A stretch of DNA of 5,968 bases, from positions 1-5,968 of the forward strand of contig JAUZQA010000268.1 of the NCBI GenBank assembly GCA_030705665.1, read 5' to 3'. The translations under genes and the position numbers were made by a program. Shown piece by piece: positions 1 through 5,885 of this stretch; position 1 is the first letter of the stretch; each line of letters opens with the position of its first letter. The notes beneath the pieces were generated by a model. That model saw nothing but the letters and a program-made list of their open reading frames with translations, did not search any database and was not told the origin of the DNA. This DNA is from Bacillota bacterium. Lineage in GTDB: Bacteria; Bacillota; Bacilli; Bacillales_B; DSM-18226.

Positions 1-50
1 GGATGCAAATTGCTAGTCTAAATCTTAAAAAGGAGTTGGAAGAGAAATAA
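1..50 (+). CDS. 3' end of an upstream rightward gene (partial, unidentified)
   Basis: Only one of the three rightward frames is open here. Reading from base 3 it gives MQIASLNLKKELEEK followed by TAA at 48-50; the other two frames stop within the first 21 bases. The residues are helical and charged, which would suit the end of a coiled-coil or helical C-terminus, but the piece is too short to name a family. The ATG at 3-5 has no visible ribosome binding site because the window begins just before it, so a start there cannot be excluded. The following 105 bases up to the kinase start are AT-rich and show no convincing terminator, so read-through into the kinase gene is possible. Confidence 0.4.
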   Translation, partial: MQIASLNLKKELEEK

Positions 51-155
51 AAAAAGCATATAGTTAAAAGGAAAAGCCATTTAGGTTTAAAAGCTTGAAA
101 AAGTGCTTACAAATTAGGATGAAAGCTGATTATACATGAGATTGGGGTAAATAGG

Positions 156-2246
156 ATGTCAGTGGACCAAACGAGATATTCACGACTTGCCAATATAACA
201 AAATTGATCAATTCTAATCTGGAATTACGTGAAGTATTGAATCATGTAACGACAGCAATATCTGAAGAAATCGTCCAATGCAGTGCAGTAGGTATTTTTT
301 TACCAATGGGAGATGGGACATTCAGAGGATATGTAGGAAAGCCTGAGACCATGAATGGAATGACGCTTGACTCACAGGTAATTGATCCGGAAACTGATTT
401 ATTGGCAAGGGAAGTGATAAACAAGAAGAAAACAATCTACATTCCTGATACTTCAAAGGACAATCGGCCCAATTCCGAATCAATTCACTCATTTCGAATT
501 AAATCAATCCTCTCTCTCCCCATTTCATTTGAGGAAGAGTTATATGGCCTCGTATTTTTGTTTAATTATGGAACCGTCATGCACTTAACAGAATTAGAAA
601 TTCAAAGTGTTGAAGCTTATGTGAATATGGCTGCAGTGGCAATCCGAAATGCAAATTATTTAAAGCAGAAGGAGAATTTGATTTTAGAAAAGCAGCTGTT
701 GCTGGATGTGACACGGGATCTTTCCATGTGTTCATCCATGCATGAAATTCTCGATAAATGTTTTTTTTACCTTAGAAAGATTTTGAAAAATGATTGTATA
801 GAATTTCAAAGGCTTGAATCTTTTACTGATAACAGCATCAAGTTAAAATTAAGTAAAAGTAATCCAGAGGGCTGGCTTGAAAGTGGTAAAAAGCCAAAAT
901 TAAGCCAATGTTATCATGCAGGCATTCAAATGGTGATAGAAACAAAAAAATCAATTTTTATCCCTGATGTGTTTGCTGATGAAAGGTTTAATCATGAAGT
1001 TTGCCGGAAATATGCTGTTAAAGGTCTATTTTTGCTTCCATTGGTTTCAATGGGGAACGTTTTAGGGGTTATTGCAATTATCAATCTAGAAAAAGAAGAG
1101 TGTATTTATACAAATTCACAAATTAGGCTGTCACAATCAATCGTTGATGCAACAGCTTCTACGTTATCGAGTCTGCTATATATGGACGAAATGAAAAACA
1201 TGATCGAAGAACGGACAAAGCAGCTGGAAACAGCCATTGAGAATAAAAACAATGTTATTAAAAGTATTTCAGAAGGTTTTATTTCCATGAATAAAGAATG
1301 GAAAATTACCTGTGTCAATAAACATCATTTTATTCAAAATGAACTACTTGAAAAAGATCCAGTAGGCAGAACGATTTGGAGTGTTTTCCCTCAAGGTATT
1401 GATACTGTGTGTTATAAAGAATTGCATAAGGTTATGACAGAACGGATCCCTGTACATTTTGAATTGCATTCAACCTATTCTGATTTTTGGTATGAAATAG
1501 TTGCTTATCCAGACGATGACGGCATGTGTGCTCTTATTAAGGATATCACTGATAATAAGAAATATGAGAAAGAATTAAAAAGGTTATCTGGGCTGCAGTT
1601 AATAGGGCAGATGGCAGCAGGCATAAGCCATGAGATAAGAAATCCGATGACCACAGTAAGAGGTTTTTTGCAGCTTTTAAAGGAAGGATATGACTTTGAG
1701 AAGTATAAACAATACCTAGGCATAATGATTGAAGAGCTGGACCGTGCAAATTCGATTATTACTGAATTCCTTTCAATGAGTAAAACGAGGACGACTGATT
1801 TACAAGAATTGAATTTAAATTCAATCATCCATGATATAGCCCCGCTAATTGAAATTGATGCGTTTAACCAAAAGAAACATGTGAAAATCGATACAGATAC
1901 AATCCCAAATTTATTAATAAACAAAAATGAGATACGTCAGTTAATTATCAATTTATACCGTAATGGGTTAGAAGCAATGGAAGAAGGAAAAACGCTGACC
2001 ATTAGAACGTACAAGGAAGACGATTGTGTGATTTTAGCATTCATGGATCAAGGGGAGGGTATAGATCCCGAAGTATTAGAAAAATTGGGTACTCCCTTCT
2101 TTACTACCAAGGAAAAAGGGACTGGCTTAGGATTAGGTGTAAGTTATGCCATAGCTGCCCGACATAATGCAAAAATTGAAATTCAGACAGGTGTAGAGGG
2201 AAGTACTTTTTTTGTCAGGTTTTTTACAGTTCCTTTTCATGCTTGA
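156..2246 (+). CDS. Soluble orphan sensor histidine kinase (GAF-GAF-PAS-HisKA-HATPase)
   Basis: A 696-residue cytoplasmic sensor kinase with no signal peptide or membrane segment. Visible order: GAF domain (about 10-165), helical linker (165-190), second GAF (about 190-340), coiled coil (343-368, MDEMKNMIEERTKQLETA), PAS domain (about 368-466, ending in the typical DIT-N-K), HisKA, then HATPase. The phosphoacceptor is His492 in SHEIRNPMTT. ATP-site motifs are the N box around Asn603 (NLYRNGLEAM), the G1 box DQGEGI (631-636), the F box FFTTK (648-652) and the G2 box GTGLGLG (655-661), so all catalytic elements are intact. The HEIRNPMTTVRGFLQLL type is common in Bacillus sporulation and other orphan kinases. 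The start is supported by GGGG at 144-147, eight bases before ATG. No response regulator is adjacent, so the partner is unknown; feeding a Spo0F-like phosphorelay is only an inference. The GAF ligand cannot be told from sequence. Confidence 0.95.
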   Translation: MSVDQTRYSRLANITKLINSNLELREVLNHVTTAISEEIVQCSAVGIFLPMGDGTFRGYVGKPETMNGMTLDSQVIDPETDLLAREVINKKKTIYIPDTSKDNRPNSESIHSFRIKSILSLPISFEEELYGLVFLFNYGTVMHLTELEIQSVEAYVNMAAVAIRNANYLKQKENLILEKQLLLDVTRDLSMCSSMHEILDKCFFYLRKILKNDCIEFQRLESFTDNSIKLKLSKSNPEGWLESGKKPKLSQCYHAGIQMVIETKKSIFIPDVFADERFNHEVCRKYAVKGLFLLPLVSMGNVLGVIAIINLEKEECIYTNSQIRLSQSIVDATASTLSSLLYMDEMKNMIEERTKQLETAIENKNNVIKSISEGFISMNKEWKITCVNKHHFIQNELLEKDPVGRTIWSVFPQGIDTVCYKELHKVMTERIPVHFELHSTYSDFWYEIVAYPDDDGMCALIKDITDNKKYEKELKRLSGLQLIGQMAAGISHEIRNPMTTVRGFLQLLKEGYDFEKYKQYLGIMIEELDRANSIITEFLSMSKTRTTDLQELNLNSIIHDIAPLIEIDAFNQKKHVKIDTDTIPNLLINKNEIRQLIINLYRNGLEAMEEGKTLTIRTYKEDDCVILAFMDQGEGIDPEVLEKLGTPFFTTKEKGTGLGLGVSYAIAARHNAKIEIQTGVEGSTFFVRFFTVPFHA

Positions 2247-2287
2247 TCATCCAGTACCTCAATTACATTTGTTATAGTGAAACTATT

Positions 2288-2324
2288 AGGGGAAAGTCGA
2301 TCAAAAACTTATTCCCCTTTTTTT
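2288..2324 (+). terminator. Rho-independent terminator after the histidine kinase gene
   Basis: AGGGGAA (2288-2294) pairs with TTCCCCT (2312-2318), and the run of seven T residues begins at 2318. The stem can continue with AGT/ACT (2295-2297 with 2307-2309) across a two-base bulge, leaving a loop of about nine bases. It lies 41 bases after the kinase stop. On the opposite strand the same hairpin is followed by TAATAGTTTC rather than a T run, so it should work well for the rightward gene and only poorly for the leftward nag operon. The last T overlaps the final base of the nagR stop codon. Confidence 0.8.
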
Positions 2325-3046
2325 CATCGTTTCATTTTGATCATAAATTTATACCGGTCGGCCCGATAGGAGGATCTAACATATTCAACAGGAGTTCCAT
2401 CCTTTAAAAAGGTTTGTTGTTGAATAAGCATGATGGGGGACCCTTTTTTTATTTTTAAAAATTTAGCTTCCACTTGATTGGTAATCGACGATTCAATTAT
2501 TTGTGAAGCTTGGTCAATTTCAAGGTTCAATTGGTTCTCAATATATGAATAAACAGATTCCTTAACAATTTGTTCCGTTAAGCCTTTGACAAGGTTTGCC
2601 GAGATGTAACTGGATTCCAAAGCCATTGGAACATCATCAGCCAAGCGAATCCGTTTAATTTCATAAACGGGCCCATATTCTGAAATGGCTAGCTGGGATG
2701 CAATTTGGCTGGTTGCAGGAATAATTTCAAAAGAAATTAACTGACTGCCAGGTTTAAGTCCTCTGGCCTCCATATCTTCTGTAAAGCTTCTTAAACGGTA
2801 AAGTGGCTGTTCAATTTTTCGTTCAGAAACGAATGTTCCTTTTCCTTGAATTCGATGCAAATATCCTTCATTGACAAGCTGGGTTAAAGCCTGTCTTACG
2901 GTCATCCGACTGATGTGAAATTTTTCAGCATACTCTCTTTCAGTAGGAATTACATCGCCGGGTTTTAATTCACCCTTATCAATTAATGCCTTTAAGAGCT
3001 CTTGAAGTTGATAATAGATCGGGATGGGGGAATCCTTTTTAATCAT
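2324..3046 (-). CDS. nagR: GntR/HutC-family repressor of amino-sugar use, NagR (YvoA)
   Basis: A 240-residue regulator, close to the 243 residues of B. subtilis NagR/YvoA. The N-terminal winged helix-turn-helix covers about 5-75, opening with SPIPIYYQLQ and including PTEREYAEKF, the recognition segment SRMTVRQAL and the wing GKGTFVS. The UTRA effector domain runs from about 88 to 232 and includes SFTEDM (88-93), the arginine pair in KRIRLADDVPM (Arg132, Arg134), Glu144 in ALESSY, and Glu221, positions of the kind that bind the sugar phosphate in this family. I chose the ATG at 3046 because it matches the family N-terminus and has GGAGAGG just upstream (3056-3050). An in-frame GTG at 3124 would add 26 residues that do not look like part of the domain. 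It is the last gene of nagA-nagB-nagR, so it probably represses its own operon by binding the dre sites before nagA and is released by glucosamine-6-phosphate or its N-acetyl form. Confidence 0.94.
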   Translation of the reverse strand: MIKKDSPIPIYYQLQELLKALIDKGELKPGDVIPTEREYAEKFHISRMTVRQALTQLVNEGYLHRIQGKGTFVSERKIEQPLYRLRSFTEDMEARGLKPGSQLISFEIIPATSQIASQLAISEYGPVYEIKRIRLADDVPMALESSYISANLVKGLTEQIVKESVYSYIENQLNLEIDQASQIIESSITNQVEAKFLKIKKGSPIMLIQQQTFLKDGTPVEYVRSSYRADRYKFMIKMKR

Positions 3047-3095
3047 TTTCCTCTCCACTGCATCCTTTCTATTTATAGTGAAAAGACCATTTTCA

Positions 3096-3126
3096 TTGTG
3101 AAGAGTATAGGTCCTTTCCTTCACAA
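3096..3126 (-). repeat. 8-bp inverted repeat (possible RNA hairpin) in the nagB-nagR spacer
   Basis: TTGTGAAG (3096-3103) and CTTCACAA (3119-3126) are perfect inverted copies around a 15-base loop. In the leftward transcript this gives a hairpin upstream of nagR. It has no T run after it, so it is not a classical terminator. It could affect RNA processing or nagR translation, or be a protein site, or be chance. No known protein-binding consensus was recognised. Confidence 0.45.
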
Positions 3127-3172
3127 AACAGCCTTTGAATTCTTATTAAAAAGGACACAGAGAGGATAAACC

Positions 3173-3910
3173 TCAACTGTGAACTTTAAAACCAGCAATG
3201 GCGGCCTTATCTGCAATTATTGTAACATATTGGTGTTTTTTAAGCACTGATGCCGGAAAACTTTCATCCACATTTCCAGTCAAAAGTCTATTTAATGCCT
3301 TACTTTTTTGTTCCCCGGAAATGAGCAACAAGATTTCCTTGCTTTTCATAATGGTACCAATACCCATTGTAATTGCTTTTGTTGGCACTTCATCCAAACT
3401 GTTGAAATACCTTGCATTGGCTTTTCTGGTTGAAGCAGTTAATGCCACCACATGGGTTTCAGATTCAAAGGATGTTCCCGGCTCATTAAATCCGATATGG
3501 CCGTTTTCGCCAATTCCGAGAATTTGCAAATCAATTCCATTATGTTTTTGAATCAAATCTTCATAAGCTGCACATTCTCTTTGGATATCGTCCACATCTC
3601 CACGCGGAACAAATGTGTTATTTTTTTGAATATCAATATGATCAAAAAAGTTATGGTTCATGTAATAGCGGTAACTACTTCGATTATCAGCAGAAAGCCC
3701 AGCATACTCATCCAGATTAAATGAGGTAACCCCACGATAGGAAGTTCCATTTTTTCGATGGTCAGCAATTAAATTTGAATAGATACCAATAGGAGTTCCG
3801 CCTGTTGCAAGGCCAAGCTTCAGTTTTGGAAAGGTACATAACTTTTTTATAATATAATCGGCGGCAATTTTACTCATATCTTGGTAGTCTTTAGCTTCAA
3901 TAATTTTCAT
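3173..3910 (-). CDS. nagB: Glucosamine-6-phosphate deaminase NagB
   Basis: A 245-residue cytosolic enzyme converting glucosamine-6-phosphate to fructose-6-phosphate and ammonia, joining amino-sugar breakdown to glycolysis. Landmarks are the phosphate-binding loop LATGGTPIGIY (34-44), FNLDEY with catalytic Asp67, and LGIGENGHIGFNEPG (131-145) with Asn136, ring-opening His138 and Glu143, followed by TRKANARYF and PTKAITMGIGTIM. The length fits the short Bacillus type, which lacks the C-terminal stretch present in the allosteric E. coli enzyme. The ATG overlaps the nagA stop by four bases (ATGA), and its strong ribosome binding site AAAGGAGG (3927-3920) lies inside the last codons of nagA, which points to translational coupling. 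It is the second gene of nagA-nagB-nagR. All catalytic positions are present and the gene looks intact. Confidence 0.97.
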   Translation of the reverse strand: MKIIEAKDYQDMSKIAADYIIKKLCTFPKLKLGLATGGTPIGIYSNLIADHRKNGTSYRGVTSFNLDEYAGLSADNRSSYRYYMNHNFFDHIDIQKNNTFVPRGDVDDIQRECAAYEDLIQKHNGIDLQILGIGENGHIGFNEPGTSFESETHVVALTASTRKANARYFNSLDEVPTKAITMGIGTIMKSKEILLLISGEQKSKALNRLLTGNVDESFPASVLKKHQYVTIIADKAAIAGFKVHS

Positions 3911-5106
3911 TTTGCATTTCCTCCTTTAAAATAGGCCACTTGCCCGCGGCATATCGTCATATAAACTTCATGGTTCTCGTCCAGAACCACAATATCGGCG
4001 TCTTTTCCTTCAGAAATACTTCCCTTACGCTCAAATATATTTAATTGTTTTGCGGGGTTTACTGCAGCCATCTCAACAGCATCCTCAAGCTTGCAGCCTG
4101 TAAAAGCTAAAATGTTTTTAACCCCTTGGCCTAATCTCAAAATACTTCCTGCAAGAGTTCCATCACTAAGGACCGCTCTTCCGTCCTGTACCGTTACATC
4201 CTGCCCGCCCAAATCATAATGTCCGTTCTTTAAACATTTAGCCCGCATGGAATCGGTAATTAAAATCAGGCCAGTTTTTCCTTTTTGCTTGTAGGCCAGT
4301 TTCACCATTTCTGGATGAACATGAACACCATCCACGATTAATTCTGCTTTTAACTCTTCTTTTAAAAAGGCAGCTCCCACAACGCCTGGTTCCCGGTGAT
4401 GCAGGGCCTTCATTTGATTATATAAATGGGTAACGTGGTTTGCGCCCATCTCAATTGCATTTAACACTTCTTCATACGTTGCATCTGTATGGCCGATGGA
4501 AGCGATGATCCCGTTTGCTTTTAAGTATCGGATCATCTCAAGGCCGCCTGAGCATTCTGGTGCAAGTGTGACAAGCTTAATGGTTTGTCTTGAAAGTTGC
4601 TCCCACTTTTTAAACAGCTCAAGATTTGGTTCAATAATATATTGAATCGGCTGGGCTCCAGCCTTTTTTGGATTCACAAAGGGACCCTCGAGATGGATTC
4701 CCAGTATTTCCGCTTTTCCGGCCGTTTGATGACCCTTGATATACGCACCAGCATTTGCTAAAGCTTTTTCGATTCGCTTTTCTTCCTGTGTCATTGTTGT
4801 GGCCAAAAAGCTTGTGGTACCTTCACTCGGAAGTATTTGCGACATTATTTCTAAAGCTTCTGTCGTGGCGTCCATTGTATCTGCTCCGTTGGCTCCATGG
4901 ATATGAACATCAATGAAACCAGGAACAGCTTTATACTGTGATGGAATATCAAGAATTTCAAAATCTTCCTGCACGGAAAGATTTCCTGCCCGCCCTAATT
5001 CCACTATTTTTTGATCTTTTATTTTTATATAGCCATTTTCAACCCATTTACCTTCTGTATATACTTGTATGCCCCTGAGCAAAATAGCCTTAAAATTTGA
5101 AGTCAC
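3907..5106 (-). CDS. nagA: N-acetylglucosamine-6-phosphate deacetylase NagA
   Basis: A 399-residue amidohydrolase that hydrolyses N-acetylglucosamine-6-phosphate to glucosamine-6-phosphate and acetate, the first committed step before NagB. The metal-site and catalytic residues are all visible: HxH in GFIDVHIHG (His68, His70), Glu140 in GIHLEGPF, His206 in SIGHTDA, His227 in VTHLYNQM, and catalytic Asp285 in LITDSM. The C-terminal small-barrel strands include NPAKQL and GKDADIVVLD. I chose the GTG at 5106: it gives the family length (about 396 in B. subtilis) and is preceded by AAAGGAAGGG (5122-5113). The open frame runs back 43 more codons to 5235, but that stretch holds the promoter and operators and encodes no family sequence. 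It is the first gene of the nag operon, probably repressed by NagR through the dre sites upstream. Confidence 0.96.
   Translation of the reverse strand: MTSNFKAILLRGIQVYTEGKWVENGYIKIKDQKIVELGRAGNLSVQEDFEILDIPSQYKAVPGFIDVHIHGANGADTMDATTEALEIMSQILPSEGTTSFLATTMTQEEKRIEKALANAGAYIKGHQTAGKAEILGIHLEGPFVNPKKAGAQPIQYIIEPNLELFKKWEQLSRQTIKLVTLAPECSGGLEMIRYLKANGIIASIGHTDATYEEVLNAIEMGANHVTHLYNQMKALHHREPGVVGAAFLKEELKAELIVDGVHVHPEMVKLAYKQKGKTGLILITDSMRAKCLKNGHYDLGGQDVTVQDGRAVLSDGTLAGSILRLGQGVKNILAFTGCKLEDAVEMAAVNPAKQLNIFERKGSISEGKDADIVVLDENHEVYMTICRGQVAYFKGGNAK
3920..3927 (-). promoter_or_regulatory. Ribosome binding site of nagB inside the end of nagA
   Basis: Leftward reading gives AAAGGAGG nine bases before the nagB ATG. 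The same bases encode the glycine-rich NagA tail (GGNAK). With the ATGA stop/start overlap this ties nagB translation to that of nagA. Confidence 0.85.
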
Positions 5107-5116
5107 TTTGATCCCT

Positions 5117-5132
5117 TCCTTTCTAGACCATT
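5117..5132 (-). promoter_or_regulatory. Probable third, half-conserved NagR operator over the nagA start region
   Basis: Leftward reading is AATGGTCTAGAAAGGA. The left half and centre, TGGTCTAGA, match the symmetrical dre motif TGGTCTAGACCA known for NagR/DasR regulators; the right half is degenerate where it runs into the ribosome binding site of nagA. It spans roughly -3 to +13 relative to the predicted transcription start, with its centre 40 bp from that of the -35 operator. A bound repressor here would block initiation. Confidence 0.5.
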
Positions 5133-5135
5133 TAA

Positions 5136-5165
5136 ATAATATCATCCACAACATATAGTTGTCTA
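5136..5165 (-). promoter_or_regulatory. nagA-nagB-nagR promoter (sigma-A type)
   Basis: Leftward reading gives -35 TAGACA (5165-5160), an 18-base spacer, and -10 TATTAT (5141-5136). Transcription would start near 5129, leaving a leader of only about 23 bases that is mostly ribosome binding site. The -35 hexamer is part of the proximal dre operator, as expected for repression by NagR. I saw no catabolite-repression (cre) site in this region. Confidence 0.65.
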
Positions 5166-5172
5166 TACCAAT
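5157..5172 (-). promoter_or_regulatory. NagR operator (dre site) on the nagA -35
   Basis: Leftward reading is ATTGGTATAGACAACT, a good match to the NagR/YvoA operator type of B. subtilis and to the symmetrical TGGTCTAGACCA core. It overlaps the -35 hexamer of the nagA promoter, a position where binding excludes RNA polymerase. Confidence 0.85.
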
Positions 5173-5245
5173 TTTTATTTGGAAGTAAAGGTTTAATCTA
5201 GATTTTTTCAGGATAAAAAGGAATTTACCATTCATTCAATTAATT

Positions 5246-5261
5246 ATTGGTATAGACATTT
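5246..5261 (+). promoter_or_regulatory. Distal NagR operator (dre site) between nagA and the manO-like gene
   Basis: Rightward reading is ATTGGTATAGACATTT. Its first 13 bases (ATTGGTATAGACA) are an exact inverted copy of the proximal dre site, with centres 89 bp apart. It does not overlap the nagA promoter. It could cooperate with the proximal site by DNA looping, or control a rightward promoter: TAGACA at 5253-5258 could act as a -35 with a poor -10 (TAATAC, 5277-5282) toward the manO-like gene. Confidence 0.8.
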
Positions 5262-5276
5262 AATCCCAGGGATTAA
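5260..5276. repeat. 17-bp perfect palindrome next to the distal dre site (candidate operator)
   Basis: TTAATCCC (5260-5267), a single centre base, then GGGATTAA (5269-5276). The arms are perfect and abut the distal dre site. There is no T run, so it is not a terminator. I do not recognise it as a binding site of a known regulator; it has the size and symmetry of a dimeric repressor or activator site. It lies 56 bases upstream of the -35 of the manO-like gene. Confidence 0.5.
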
Positions 5277-5331
5277 TAATACCTCCACATAAAATTCTGA
5301 AGATAATGCCCGAACTATTCCCAAATACTTT

Positions 5332-5360
5332 TTGCATAAGATGATAAAACACCGTATAAT
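5332..5360 (+). promoter_or_regulatory. Promoter of the manO-like gene (sigma-A type)
   Basis: TTGCAT (5332-5337) and a perfect -10 TATAAT (5355-5360) separated by 17 bases. Transcription would start near 5367, giving a leader of about 26 bases with the ribosome binding site GGAG at 5381-5384, eight bases before ATG. No dre motif overlaps this promoter. Confidence 0.75.
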
Positions 5361-5392
5361 AATTATTTATTAAAGGAAATGGAGTAAATCAA

Positions 5393-5764
5393 ATGGTCCA
5401 ATCAATCAATACAAAGGTCGATTTAGTTATTGATGCAATCTCCCAAATGGGAATTTCAGAGTACGGTAAGATCATGATCGGAGATAAAGGATTTGAATTC
5501 TTCAATGCTCGTGATTCTCGTAAGTTTATTCAAATTCCTTGGGAAGAAGTTGATTACGTGATCGCATCAGTCATGTTCAAGGGGAAATGGATTCCACGTT
5601 ATGCAATCCAAACTAAGCGAAATGGGACGTATACATTTTCATCTAAAGAGCAGAAAAAAGTTTTGCAAAAGATTCGTGAATACGTTGATCCGGATCATAT
5701 GGTCCAATCCTTAAGTTTCTTTGATGTAATCAAACGCGGTTTGAAGAGCAAATTTAAGAAGTAA
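5393..5764 (+). CDS. manO: DUF956 family protein, ManO-like (mannose PTS accessory)
   Basis: A 123-residue soluble protein with no signal peptide or membrane segment, collinear over its whole length with the DUF956/ManO family. Recognisable stretches are MVQSINTKVDLV at the start, YGKIMIGDKGFEFFN (24-38), IQIPWEEVDYV (46-56), IPRYAIQTKRNGTYTFSS (67-84) and SLSFFDVIKRG (106-116). In lactobacilli, streptococci and Listeria the gene is usually the last of a manLMN-type mannose-family PTS operon; its biochemical role is not established, though a regulatory or accessory role for that PTS is assumed. Here it has its own promoter, stands alone and is divergent from nagA. No PTS gene follows within the 204 bases left. 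The name rests on sequence resemblance recalled from the family. Confidence 0.88.
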   Translation: MVQSINTKVDLVIDAISQMGISEYGKIMIGDKGFEFFNARDSRKFIQIPWEEVDYVIASVMFKGKWIPRYAIQTKRNGTYTFSSKEQKKVLQKIREYVDPDHMVQSLSFFDVIKRGLKSKFKK

Positions 5765-5849
5765 TATTTACAAGACAGGTTGGGACCAGTTTTCTATATG
5801 GGGCAAAATTCAAAATTGTTATACTGTTACAAATTTAAGAACAATAAAT

Positions 5850-5867
5850 TTCCTCTTGAAAGAGGAA
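5850..5867. repeat. 7-bp inverted repeat overlapping a promoter -35
   Basis: TTCCTCT (5850-5856) and AGAGGAA (5861-5867) are perfect inverted copies around TGAA. The repeat covers the -35 hexamer of the promoter at 5856-5885. No T run follows, so it is not a good terminator for the manO-like gene. It could be an operator or chance. Confidence 0.4.
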
Positions 5868-5885
5868 TATCCGGTGTGCTACAAT
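5856..5885 (+). promoter_or_regulatory. Promoter reading out of the right edge
   Basis: TTGAAA (5856-5861), an 18-base spacer, and TACAAT (5880-5885) form a good sigma-A-type promoter with predicted start near 5892. The remaining 76 bases show no convincing coding start, so the gene or RNA it serves lies beyond the window. A weak 6-bp hairpin, ATCACT/AGTGAT (5884-5889 with 5906-5911), lies at the start of the leader. From the manO stop to the window end I see no gene and no clear terminator. Confidence 0.55.

Noticed and set aside
66..101. Possible sigma-H promoter before the kinase (AAAGGAAAA, then GAA at 97-99)
   Set aside because: The upstream element fits, but the spacing to GAA is too long for sigma-H. 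A sigma-A pair TTACAA/TATACA (107-136) would put the start almost on the ribosome binding site. No promoter is called.
1505..1924. Leftward 139-codon open frame inside the kinase gene
   Set aside because: It is antisense to the conserved HisKA/HATPase coding sequence and encodes no recognisable domain; it is a frame shadow.
3047..3124. Upstream GTG start of nagR adding 26 residues
   Set aside because: The added residues fall outside the winged helix-turn-helix and the ATG at 3046 matches the family N-terminus with GGAGAGG upstream. An AAAGG lies before the GTG, so a minor longer form cannot be fully excluded.
3503..3505. Asn136 in NagB where E. coli has catalytic Asp141
   Set aside because: As I recall, the short Bacillus-type NagB family normally has Asn here (GxNGHIGFNEP), so it is not a sign of inactivity.
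3198..3724. Two rightward open frames inside nagB
   Set aside because: They lie antisense to conserved NagB catalytic sequence and have no plausible start signals or family features.
5195..5204. 10-bp palindrome AATCTAGATT between the two dre sites
   Set aside because: It shares only the TCTAGA centre with the dre core and lacks the flanking GG/CC; short AT-rich palindromes like this are expected by chance.
5107..5235. Upstream extension of nagA to an ATG at 5235, adding 43 residues
   Set aside because: The stretch contains the nagA promoter and dre operators, its residues do not belong to the NagA family, and the GTG at 5106 has a good ribosome binding site and gives the usual length.
5774..5796. 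Possible terminator after manO (GGTTGGGACC followed by T residues)
   Set aside because: The stem would be only three base pairs, too weak to call.
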